A DNA stretch of 37,609 nt from Gammaproteobacteria bacterium. GTDB taxonomy: Bacteria; Pseudomonadota; Gammaproteobacteria; Arenicellales; UBA868. This document shows, piece by piece, positions 31,476 through 37,609 of this stretch (its first letter is position 1; the number at the start of each line of letters is the position of its first letter). The stretch lies in NCBI GenBank assembly GCA_022450155.1, contig JAKUQR010000028.1, positions 1-37,609 of the forward strand, given 5' to 3'. Both the position numbers and the translations under genes were made by a program. The notes below the pieces were generated by a model. The model was not told where the DNA came from. It did not search any database and saw nothing but the letters and a program-made list of their open reading frames with translations.

Positions 31476-32852
31476 ATGACCTTCGAAGTGATCGTGCTTG
31501 CAGCAGGCAAAGGCACGCGCATGCAATCGCGCGAACCTAAGGTTATGCAGGACCTCGCAGGTAGATCGTTATTCAGCCACGTAATGACCACCGCAGCCGG
31601 GTTACAGCCCTCTCACATACACGTGGTCCATGGGCACGACGACGGCGTTTTACAGCGTGCGGTCCAGCAATTGTCCGGTGTGAACTGGGTTTGTCAGGAT
31701 CAACAGCTGGGAACAGCCCACGCCGTATTGCAAGCGCTACCGGCAGTGAATCCGGAGTCCGACGTCCTGGTGCTTTACGGTGATGTACCATTGATCAAAC
31801 AACCTACCCTGGCGTCACTCGTGGCCGCTGTCGCAGGCAGGAACCTGGTTGTACTGACAGCACATGTGCCGGAGCCCGGTGGCTATGGCCGTGTGGTCAG
31901 GGGGCGCGACGGATCTGTCGCGCGCATCGTAGAGGAGCGAGATGCCAACGAGGATGAAAAAGCAATCTGCGAAATCAACACAGGATTTATCGCTGCGCCT
32001 GCGACAGTGTTAAGCAGACTGCTGGAGCGAATTGGTAACGAAAATGACCAGGGTGAGTATTACCTCACCGATGCCGTCGGCCACGCGGTCGAGAGCGGCA
32101 CGCCTGTGCTGACGCACACGACGACAGATATTGATGAGGTCAGCGGCGTCAATACAGCCCAGCAGCTTGCACGCCTGGAGCGCGCTTACCAGGCGCGTCA
32201 GGCTGAAGAACTGATGCGCGCGGGATTGTGTTTACGGGACCCGATCCGATTCGATTTGCGCGGCACAATGGAGTTCGGTACCGACTGTATGATTGATGTC
32301 AATGTGTTGTTGGTGGGCCACGTTGTCTTGGGCAACAATGTCACGATTGGTACTAACTGTACCGTAGTGGACAGCGAATTAGGGGATGGTGTTAGCGTCA
32401 AACCGAATAGTGTGATTGAAGGTGCCAGAGTTGGTTCGGACTGCAGCATCGGCCCGTTTGCACGGTTACGCAGCGGGACCGTGCTGGCGAAGGGAGCCCG
32501 CGTTGGAAATTTCGTAGAACTCAAGGAAACCCGCATGGGTGAGGGATCTAAAGCCAACCATCTGGCTTACGTTGGTGATGCTGAAATAGGACGAAACGTG
32601 AATATTGGTGCGGGCGTGATTACTTGCAACTATGACGGTGCCAATAAACACAAGACCCTGATCGGCGACGATGCGTTTATAGGTTCGGACAGTCAGTTGG
32701 TGGCGCCGGTAGAAGTCGGACCTGGGGCAACCGTTGGTGCCGGATCTACGTTGACAGGTAACGCGCCGGCCGGGAAACTTACGTTGAGTCGGAGCAAGCA
32801 GGTCACGCGGGATAATTGGCAAAGACCACAGAAAAAGGATCAGGTAAAGTAG
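31476..32852 (+). CDS. glmU: Bifunctional UDP-GlcNAc pyrophosphorylase / glucosamine-1-phosphate acetyltransferase
   Basis: GlmU makes UDP-N-acetylglucosamine for peptidoglycan and lipopolysaccharide. The 458-residue protein has the N-terminal uridyltransferase signature VIVLAAGKGTRMQSREPKVM, the GTAHAV segment, and GEYYLTDAV. The C-terminal left-handed beta helix shows hexapeptide repeats and the acetyltransferase active-site segment ANHLAYVGDAEIGRNVNIGA. It lies directly before glmS, the earlier step of the same pathway. Confidence 0.97.
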   Translation: MTFEVIVLAAGKGTRMQSREPKVMQDLAGRSLFSHVMTTAAGLQPSHIHVVHGHDDGVLQRAVQQLSGVNWVCQDQQLGTAHAVLQALPAVNPESDVLVLYGDVPLIKQPTLASLVAAVAGRNLVVLTAHVPEPGGYGRVVRGRDGSVARIVEERDANEDEKAICEINTGFIAAPATVLSRLLERIGNENDQGEYYLTDAVGHAVESGTPVLTHTTTDIDEVSGVNTAQQLARLERAYQARQAEELMRAGLCLRDPIRFDLRGTMEFGTDCMIDVNVLLVGHVVLGNNVTIGTNCTVVDSELGDGVSVKPNSVIEGARVGSDCSIGPFARLRSGTVLAKGARVGNFVELKETRMGEGSKANHLAYVGDAEIGRNVNIGAGVITCNYDGANKHKTLIGDDAFIGSDSQLVAPVEVGPGATVGAGSTLTGNAPAGKLTLSRSKQVTRDNWQRPQKKDQVK

Positions 32853-32907
32853 CTGAAAGCTGCCTAGCTGGACAATTACAGATTATCAGCATGCGGTCGG
32901 TCTCAAA

Positions 32908-34737
32908 ATGTGCGGAATAATTGGCGCGGTCTCAGGGGCCGATGTGGCGCCATTTTTGCTGAAGGGATTACAGCGACTGGAATACCGAGGCTACGATTCC
33001 GCCGGTGTCGTGGTTATCAATGATGCTGGCGGGTTCGATCGTTCACGGGCTGTTGGAAAGGTTGAAATGCTAGAGCAGGCCCTGTCGCATAGAAATCTCT
33101 CTGGCTCGACAGGACTCGCCCACACACGCTGGGCGACTCATGGTGCTGTCACCGAACTAAATGCACATCCGCACATCTGCCAAGACACGCTGGCGCTGGT
33201 TTGTAACGGCATAGTCGAGAACCACGACGAACTGCGGCAGGCGCAGACGGACTACGGCTTGGTTTTTACTTCCGAAACCGATACTGAAGTAGTGGTGCAT
33301 CAGATCTACATGCACCTGAACACGGGTCAGGATCTCGCAGAAGCAGTCCGCAGCACGGTTCAGGAACTAGATGGCAGTTTTGCGCTGGGGGTTGTTCAAG
33401 CCACAGAACCCGGCCGCATGATCGCCGCCCGTCAGGGACCACCACTGATCATAGGATTGGGCAAAGACGAATTTTTCATCGCGTCCGACATAGCTGCCCT
33501 GCTTTCAGTGACCCGCCGGTACATCGTGATGGAGAACGGTGACATTGCCGATATTCGGAACGGCACGTGCACGATTCGTGATGCTCGTGGTAATCCCGTA
33601 GAGCGGCCTGTGCGGGAAAGCAACCAGTCCGGCGGCGATGTCGAACTGGGGGAGTTTTCTCATTACATGCACAAGGAGATCCACGAACAACCCCGAGCTG
33701 TTGCGGATACGCTTGAAGGGCGCCTGGCCGGAGATCGTGTCCTTGAACAGGCTTTCGGCCCGCAGGCGATGAATATTTTCAACCAGACGCAACAGGTGCA
33801 AATCATTGCCAGTGGCACGAGTTATCATGCTGGGCTCGTCGCCAAACACTGGTTTGAATACGTCGGTGTGCCTTGTGAAGTGGAAGTCGGCAGCGAGTAC
33901 CGCTATCGGCGTCATGCGCCACGCGGTGGAACGCTCCTTGTGACGATTTCCCAATCGGGTGAGACAGCAGATACCCTCGCCGCGTTGGTAGAAGCCCAAC
34001 GTCAGGGAATTGTAGGCTCGTTGGTGGTGTGCAATACGCCGGAATCCTCTCTCGTGCGGGAGTCAGACTTAAGTTTTATGACCCATTCAGGCCCTGAGAT
34101 CGGGGTTGCATCCACCAAGACCTTCACTGCTGCCATGACTGGGCTGATGATGCTGGCACTGGTGCTCTCGCGGCGCCATGGCTTCGACGCAGGCTTTGAA
34201 GCGCACGTGGTCAAACAACTGAGATCGCTGCCAAGTGCGTTGGAAAAAGTTCTGGACATCGAGGATGAAATCGCCCAGATGGCGAAAGCATTCGGTAACA
34301 AGGCCAACGCGCTGTTCCTGGCCCGCGGGGCGCATTACCCAATTGCTCTGGAAGGGGCACTGAAACTCAAAGAGATTTCCTATATTCATGCCGAAGCCTA
34401 CCCTGCAGGTGAACTCAAGCATGGCCCGCTTGCTTTGGTTGATGAGCACATGCCAATTGTCGCCGTTGCGCCGAACGACGCGCTGCTGGAGAAGCTGAAA
34501 TCGAATCTGGCTGAAGTGCGGGCCCGTGGCGGGCGGTTATTCGTTTTTGCTGATCCGGAAACCGGCTTCGAGCGTGAGGAAGATCTTGAGCTGATTCACG
34601 TGGCCCAGGTGGACAGTGCAGTGGCGCCCATTGTGTTCACACTGCCGATGCAGTTGTTGGCCTATCATGCGGCCTTGATCAAGGGCACGGATGTGGATAA
34701 GCCGCGCAACCTCGCCAAGTCGGTTACCGTGGAGTAG
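32908..34737 (+). CDS. glmS: Glutamine-fructose-6-phosphate aminotransferase
   Basis: GlmS converts fructose-6-phosphate and glutamine into glucosamine-6-phosphate, the entry step of amino-sugar synthesis. The 609-residue protein has Cys2 as the glutaminase nucleophile (MCGIIGAVSG), HTRWATHG and CNGIVENH in the N-terminal domain. Two SIS domains follow (IASGTSYHAGLVAKHW, ISQSGETADTL, STKTFTAAM), then ALKLKEISYIHAEAYPAGEL and the C-terminal KPRNLAKSVTVE. Length equals E. coli GlmS. There is no strong ribosome site; translation may follow from glmU. A GC-rich hairpin follows the stop closely. Confidence 0.97.
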   Translation: MCGIIGAVSGADVAPFLLKGLQRLEYRGYDSAGVVVINDAGGFDRSRAVGKVEMLEQALSHRNLSGSTGLAHTRWATHGAVTELNAHPHICQDTLALVCNGIVENHDELRQAQTDYGLVFTSETDTEVVVHQIYMHLNTGQDLAEAVRSTVQELDGSFALGVVQATEPGRMIAARQGPPLIIGLGKDEFFIASDIAALLSVTRRYIVMENGDIADIRNGTCTIRDARGNPVERPVRESNQSGGDVELGEFSHYMHKEIHEQPRAVADTLEGRLAGDRVLEQAFGPQAMNIFNQTQQVQIIASGTSYHAGLVAKHWFEYVGVPCEVEVGSEYRYRRHAPRGGTLLVTISQSGETADTLAALVEAQRQGIVGSLVVCNTPESSLVRESDLSFMTHSGPEIGVASTKTFTAAMTGLMMLALVLSRRHGFDAGFEAHVVKQLRSLPSALEKVLDIEDEIAQMAKAFGNKANALFLARGAHYPIALEGALKLKEISYIHAEAYPAGELKHGPLALVDEHMPIVAVAPNDALLEKLKSNLAEVRARGGRLFVFADPETGFEREEDLELIHVAQVDSAVAPIVFTLPMQLLAYHAALIKGTDVDKPRNLAKSVTVE

Positions 34738-35084
34738 TGGGGGTCGGGGGTAATCAAACCCCCCAAAATACCGAGGTTTTCCTAACTTTCGTCCTTTCTG
34801 TCCGTGCTACCCATCTCTGGGTCGCACCATATTCGCAGTATCAGCAGTTCCTATACGGCACCATTAGTGATTTCAGGCAAAAAGGGTGGAATTACCGGCA
34901 CATTGCCGACTGGTTGAACCAGAACGATTACAAGACCCCACGGGGTAAGATGTTTCACGGGTCACACGCACACTCCATCGTTAAGAAGAAAAAGACCAGA
35001 GAAGTTAGATTGAACCATCGGTATGAACCAAAACTGTCTAACTTTGCCCTCCGGTTCGTTGATAAAACCCTTATCAATCAATAA
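34737..35084 (+). CDS. Recombinase-domain-like HTH protein, probably 5'-truncated
   Basis: The frame from GTG 34737 to the stop at 35084 gives 115 codons, but its first 30 or so run through the glmS hairpin and look non-coding. The part from about 34830 on resembles the helix-turn-helix 'recombinase' domain of large serine recombinases: GWNYRHIADWLNQNDYKTPR, then SHAHSIVKKKKTREVRLNHR. No methionine start or ribosome site precedes this part and no resolvase catalytic domain is present. I read it as a small stand-alone relative common in marine bacterial genomes or as a fragment. Its final 21 codons recur at 36387-36451, showing that this gene type has been copied or recombined here. Confidence 0.55.
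   Translation: MGVGGNQTPQNTEVFLTFVLSVRATHLWVAPYSQYQQFLYGTISDFRQKGWNYRHIADWLNQNDYKTPRGKMFHGSHAHSIVKKKKTREVRLNHRYEPKLSNFALRFVDKTLINQ
34746..34763 (+). terminator. Candidate hairpin after glmS
   Basis: GGGGGT (34746-34751) and ACCCCC (34758-34763) form a 6-bp GC-rich stem with a 6-base loop, eight bases after the glmS stop. No run of T follows, so an intrinsic terminator is likely but not certain. It also marks the change from the core region to the lower-GC accessory segment. Confidence 0.5.
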
Positions 35085-35095
35085 CCGACATACCT
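35031..35095 (+). repeat. Direct repeat copy 1 (3' end of recombinase-like gene)
   Basis: This 65-base stretch matches 36387-36451 at 60 positions without gaps. It covers the last 18 codons (KLSNFALRFVDKTLINQ and stop) plus 14 bases beyond the stop. Four of the five differences are synonymous and the fifth changes Lys to Arg, so both copies descend from genes that were under selection as protein. Confidence 0.85.
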
Positions 35096-35128
35096 ACCAT
35101 CCCAGACATTCCGTCCTAAACTACCCCG

Positions 35129-35512
35129 ATGAAAAACCTGACCCTCACTATCTGCTTGACCCTTGCGGTTCTTTTGGGAGGTTTGGGGTGTAGTGGGGGT
35201 GGAGATTACGAGAAGGGAGTTGCTGCTTATAACAGGGATGACTTCGCAACTGCTCTGCGTGAATGGACACCTCTTGCCGAACAGGGGGATGCCGATGCCC
35301 AATACAATCTCGGTGTAATGTACCGCAAAGGACACGGTGTTCCACAGGACAAAGTCTATGCCCATATTTGGTATAACATTGCCGCAACATCTGGGAACAA
35401 AAAAGCGATCAAAAACAGAGACATCCTTGCTGAAGAAATGACCCCTGCCCAAATAGAAAAGGCACAAGACCTTGCCCGTGAATGTATTCGTAAGAAATAC
35501 AAAGGGTGTTGA
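35129..35512 (+). CDS. Sel1-repeat lipoprotein candidate
   Basis: The 127-residue protein has an N-terminal signal sequence (MKNLTLTICLTLAVLLGGLG) followed by Cys21, which resembles a lipoprotein cleavage site although the box GLGC is imperfect. The body holds Sel1-type (TPR-like) repeats: WTPLAEQGDADAQYNLGVMY, RKGHGVPQD, then YAHIWYNIAATSGNKKA. Such proteins act as scaffolds in the periplasm or outer membrane; the partner is unknown. It lies inside the segment flanked by the two direct repeats. Confidence 0.8.
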   Translation: MKNLTLTICLTLAVLLGGLGCSGGGDYEKGVAAYNRDDFATALREWTPLAEQGDADAQYNLGVMYRKGHGVPQDKVYAHIWYNIAATSGNKKAIKNRDILAEEMTPAQIEKAQDLARECIRKKYKGC

Positions 35513-35555
35513 GTGGATTTGTAACTCTACAAACTAAAGACGACTTTCATCCTCG

Positions 35556-36212
35556 ATGAAACAAATCCTCACAACGATAGACGACTTGGTGGAACGGGAC
35601 GGTCTTTACTACAAAGAGTTTACCGATGTTCCGTTTACGGGGGACATTACGGATAAAACAACACAGGGAACATTCAGAAACGGGGAAAAAGAAGGTCCTT
35701 GGGTCGAATACCAAGACAACGGACAGTTATCGTATGAAGGAACCTACAAGGACGGTATACAAGAAGGTCCTTGGGTCCAGTACTACGAAGACGGACAGTT
35801 ATCGTACAAAGGAACCTACAAGGTCGGTGAAGAAGAAGGTCCTTGGGTCTATTACCACGACAACGGACAGGTGTGGTACGAAGGAACCTACAAGGATGGT
35901 ATACAAGATGGTCCGTGGGTTGAATACTGGAAGAACGGACAGTTACGTTGGAAAGGCAACTACAAGGACGGTAAGGAAGATGGACCTTGGGTTCATTACT
36001 ACCCCAACGGACAGTTATCGTCCAAAGGAACCTACAAGGATGGTGAGAAAAAAGGTCCTTGGGTCCTTTACTGGTACAAAGGACAGTTATCGTCCAAAGG
36101 AACCTACAAGGATGGTGAGAAAGAAGGTCCTTGGGTCTATTACCTTCCTGACGGACAGTTATCGGACAAAGGAACCTACAAGGACGGTGAGTTAGTAAAA
36201 CAATATCAATAG
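35556..36212 (+). CDS. MORN_2-repeat protein of the YwqK type
   Basis: The 218-residue protein opens with DLVERDGLYYKEFTDVPFTG and then consists of seven to eight 24-residue repeats of the pattern G-YKDG---GPW--Y--NGQL, the MORN variant found in proteins annotated as YwqK-family antitoxins (COG2849). The repeats are exact in period at DNA level (72 bases: GGACAG recurs at 35721, 35793, 35865, 35937 and on). There is no signal peptide. I see no toxin gene beside it, so the antitoxin label should not be taken as function; binding to membrane or protein partners is more likely. A hairpin follows the stop. Confidence 0.85.
   Translation: MKQILTTIDDLVERDGLYYKEFTDVPFTGDITDKTTQGTFRNGEKEGPWVEYQDNGQLSYEGTYKDGIQEGPWVQYYEDGQLSYKGTYKVGEEEGPWVYYHDNGQVWYEGTYKDGIQDGPWVEYWKNGQLRWKGNYKDGKEDGPWVHYYPNGQLSSKGTYKDGEKKGPWVLYWYKGQLSSKGTYKDGEKEGPWVYYLPDGQLSDKGTYKDGELVKQYQ
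35721..36163 (+). repeat. In-frame 72-base tandem repeats
   Basis: A 72-base unit encoding 24 residues repeats with little change across the YwqK-type gene, including near-identical stretches such as GTCCTTGGGTC and GGACAGTTATCG. The high nucleotide identity suggests recent duplication or slippage. This is a coding repeat, not a CRISPR array. Confidence 0.8.
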
Positions 36213-36234
36213 ACCCCTCGTTTTACGGAGGGGT
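36213..36234. terminator. Hairpin between convergent genes
   Basis: ACCCCTC (36213-36219) and GAGGGGT (36228-36234) form a perfect 7-bp stem with an 8-base loop immediately after the YwqK-type stop and next to the end of the 41-codon minus-strand frame. It could terminate both; no long T run follows on the plus strand. Confidence 0.6.
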
Positions 36235-36360
36235 TCATTCATAGTTTGATGGTGGTTTCTTTTTACCTAAAACTTGATACGGACCGAATAGTTTCTCGAT
36301 CTTTTCTGTATTGACCCATTTCTTCTTTCGTTTTTCTAACGACTTCTCTCGCACCTTCAT
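36235..36360 (-). CDS. Possible 41-residue basic protein
   Basis: Read on the minus strand from the ATG at 36360, this short frame starts MKVREKSLEKRKKKWVNTEK and ends with LGKKKPPSNYE. It is strongly basic and lysine-rich, and its composition looks like a real protein, with a likely helix followed by a proline-containing tail. The frame is open for about 11 codons further upstream without a start. I see no ribosome-binding site and recognise no family. It ends at the hairpin shared with the convergent YwqK-type gene. Without it, the 36213-36526 stretch would hold only the hairpin and the second direct repeat. Confidence 0.35.
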   Translation of the reverse strand: MKVREKSLEKRKKKWVNTEKIEKLFGPYQVLGKKKPPSNYE

Positions 36361-36386
36361 TGAGAAGGACCCGACGATATCCCCCG

Positions 36387-36451
36387 AAACTGTCTAATTT
36401 TGCCCTCCGATTTGTGGATAGAACCCTTATCAATCAATAACCGACATACCT
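36387..36451 (+). repeat. Direct repeat copy 2 (remnant of a second recombinase-like gene)
   Basis: This is the partner of 35031-35095, 1356 bases downstream in the same orientation, at 60 of 65 identical. In frame it encodes KLSNFALRFVDRTLINQ and a stop. Upstream the similarity fades after RYPP and a plausible helix-turn-helix part is missing, so only the 3' end of the gene remains. Confidence 0.85.
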
Positions 36452-36526
36452 TCGCATTCCCGGAACTCCCAAATTCCCGGTAGTATTGTGTGGATAGGAC
36501 CATTGGAAGTCTTGGGTATTACAACT

Positions 36527-36625
36527 ATGAATAGAACCCGACCACTCTTTCTTTTTTGCTTTCTCGTGCTCGCAAGTCTATTCGCATACAACTGGTATGC
36601 GAATGAGGTGACTATCGATGGGTGA
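36527..36625 (+). CDS. Signal-peptide-like leader ORF overlapping the MORN gene
   Basis: This 32-residue frame begins MNRTRPLFLFCFLVLASLFA and continues YNWYANEVTIDG. It looks like a complete signal peptide or membrane anchor with nothing after it. Its stop overlaps the start of the MORN gene (ATGGGTGA), which is in another frame. Either the two are translationally coupled, or they were one secreted MORN protein split by a frameshift. Confidence 0.5.
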   Translation: MNRTRPLFLFCFLVLASLFAYNWYANEVTIDG

Positions 36626-37184
36626 AATAACTATTGATTGGGAGGAAGGAACTTACACTGGGGAAGTGTCCAATAATGTCCCGAATGGTGAGGGTACCTA
36701 CACATTTGACGATGGAGACAAGTATGTCGGGGAATTCAAGGATGGACTACCGAATGGTCAGGGCAGCTACACCTATCCCGATGGAGCAAAGTATGTTGGG
36801 GAATTCAAGGACGGTAGAAGGAATGGTCAGGGCACTTACACCTATCTTGATGGGAACAAGTATGTCGGTCAATGGAAGGACGGGAACTTTCATGGTCAGG
36901 GCACCGAAACTTATCCTGATGGAAGAAAGTATGTCGGGGAATACAAGGACGACAAAAAGCATGGTCAGGGCACCTACACCTTTGCCAGTAAAGAAAACTT
37001 AGGGGACACATATGTCGGGGGATGGAAAGACAATAAGAAGCATGGTCAGGGCACCTACACATTTGCCAGTGGATCAAAGTATGTCGGGGAATTCAAGGAC
37101 GGCAACCCTTGGAAAGGAACCGAATGCGACAAAGATGGAACTGTAATTACGACCTATTCGGAAGGTGTTGAGACAAAGATATAA
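36618..37184 (+). CDS. MORN-repeat protein
   Basis: The 188-residue protein is built of about seven MORN repeats of 23 residues, pattern YVGEFKDG--NGQGTYTYPDG, with exact 69-base spacing (TATGT recurs at 36723, 36792, 36861, 36930). One repeat is enlarged by four residues (81 bases, to 37011), and the last is at 37080. MORN proteins bind lipids or serve as extended scaffolds. From its own ATG it has no signal peptide, but the overlapping upstream frame encodes one. It lies just after the second direct repeat, near the end of the accessory segment. Confidence 0.85.
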   Translation: MGEITIDWEEGTYTGEVSNNVPNGEGTYTFDDGDKYVGEFKDGLPNGQGSYTYPDGAKYVGEFKDGRRNGQGTYTYLDGNKYVGQWKDGNFHGQGTETYPDGRKYVGEYKDDKKHGQGTYTFASKENLGDTYVGGWKDNKKHGQGTYTFASGSKYVGEFKDGNPWKGTECDKDGTVITTYSEGVETKI

Positions 37185-37236
37185 GATGAGAGAAAGGTTT
37201 ACAGTTTTAGTGGGATGTTGGGAATAACATAACGTG

Positions 37237-37609
37237 ATGAAACGTCTGTTTGCCATCGGTCTATCTCTTTTGATGTTAGTCAGTTCCTATGCGTATTCCA
37301 ACCTACTCGACGAATTCATTAAGATGGAGAAAGTTGCTTATAAAGGGCAAACCTTTCCTCAGATTGCAGTCTATTTTGCCAAAAGCGGACACAAAAACTC
37401 AGCAATTCTCTATTTGGATACAGACAAACATCTACGAATTGTTGTTGAGGCATTTCTGAATGGGAAATGGCAAAAACCGAAATGTGGAAAAATAAAAGAT
37501 GGCCTATTCGTCAATCACATTGGTAGGCCGGTTGACATAATTTCAGAACCGCATCGTGGCCTTTCAATCTTCTGTTTCTGGCAGGGCGAGTATGGGATTG
37601 AGCAAAATT
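37237..37609 (+). CDS. Secreted hypothetical protein (5' part)
   Basis: The frame from the ATG at 37237 is open to the right edge (124 codons seen). It starts with a signal peptide, MKRLFAIGLSLLMLVSSYAY, followed by NLLDEFIKMEKVAYKGQTFP and a mostly polar, lysine-containing chain with two cysteines (KPKCGK, SIFCFW). I do not recognise the family. The lower GC content matches the other genes of this right-end segment. Confidence 0.6.
   Translation, partial: MKRLFAIGLSLLMLVSSYAYSNLLDEFIKMEKVAYKGQTFPQIAVYFAKSGHKNSAILYLDTDKHLRIVVEAFLNGKWQKPKCGKIKDGLFVNHIGRPVDIISEPHRGLSIFCFWQGEYGIEQN

Noticed and set aside
35700-37110. CRISPR-like regularly spaced repeats
   Set aside because: The 72- and 69-base periodicities are in-frame MORN-type protein repeats without unique spacers.

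Overview
The window covers the chromosomal replication-origin region of a gammaproteobacterium. It shows the classic block rpmH, rnpA, yidD, yidC, mnmE reading leftward and dnaA, dnaN, gyrB reading rightward, followed by apaG/apaH, mlaA, a complete F1Fo ATP synthase operon (atpI-B-E-F-H-A-G-D-C), glmU and glmS. Protein lengths and motifs fit Gammaproteobacteria. The order within the class cannot be fixed from the sequence alone, although the small recombinase-like, YwqK-type and MORN proteins at the right end are of a kind I associate with marine bacteria.

Left part (1-9694): the 5' end of mnmG, preceded on the same strand by a two-gene unit. One gene encodes a MotA/TolQ/ExbB-like channel protein. 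The other encodes an 1107-residue protein with a MotB/ExbD-like transmembrane helix, about 960 residues of coiled coil and a small C-terminal domain. Next come a possible small ORF, an agmatinase-family ureohydrolase, a crotonase-family protein flanked by two decayed gene fragments (one recognisably RidA-like), and an isolated urocanate hydratase gene with a palindromic candidate operator. These genes lie between mnmE and mnmG, which are normally neighbours, so the stretch looks like an insertion or rearrangement.

Origin part (9695-19034): mnmE, yidC, yidD, rnpA and rpmH leave the origin on the minus strand; dnaA, dnaN and gyrB leave it on the plus strand. Two perfect DnaA boxes lie between rpmH and dnaA, and a very AT-rich stretch with near-consensus boxes lies between dnaA and dnaN. 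recF, usually between dnaN and gyrB, is absent. The 187-bp gap holds two parS centromere sites, one perfect.

Envelope and energy part (19051-34737): on the minus strand apaG, apaH, mlaA, an outer-membrane TolC-like protein carrying an N-terminal LysM domain, and a protein-isoaspartate methyltransferase homologue. On the plus strand a strong sigma70-type promoter precedes atpI and the ATP synthase operon, followed by a SlyD-like FKBP, glmU and glmS, which together supply UDP-GlcNAc.

Right end (34738-37609): a lower-GC accessory segment with a start-less recombinase-like HTH gene, a Sel1-repeat lipoprotein candidate, a MORN_2 (YwqK-type) repeat protein, a 41-codon minus-strand ORF, a second partial copy of the recombinase-like gene's 3' end (direct repeat, 60/65 identical), a MORN-repeat protein whose signal peptide appears separated from it by a frame change, and the start of a secreted hypothetical protein. 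The most unusual elements are the stator-like motor with a giant coiled coil, the parS pair at the missing recF locus, the LysM-TolC fusion, and the repeat-flanked cassette region.
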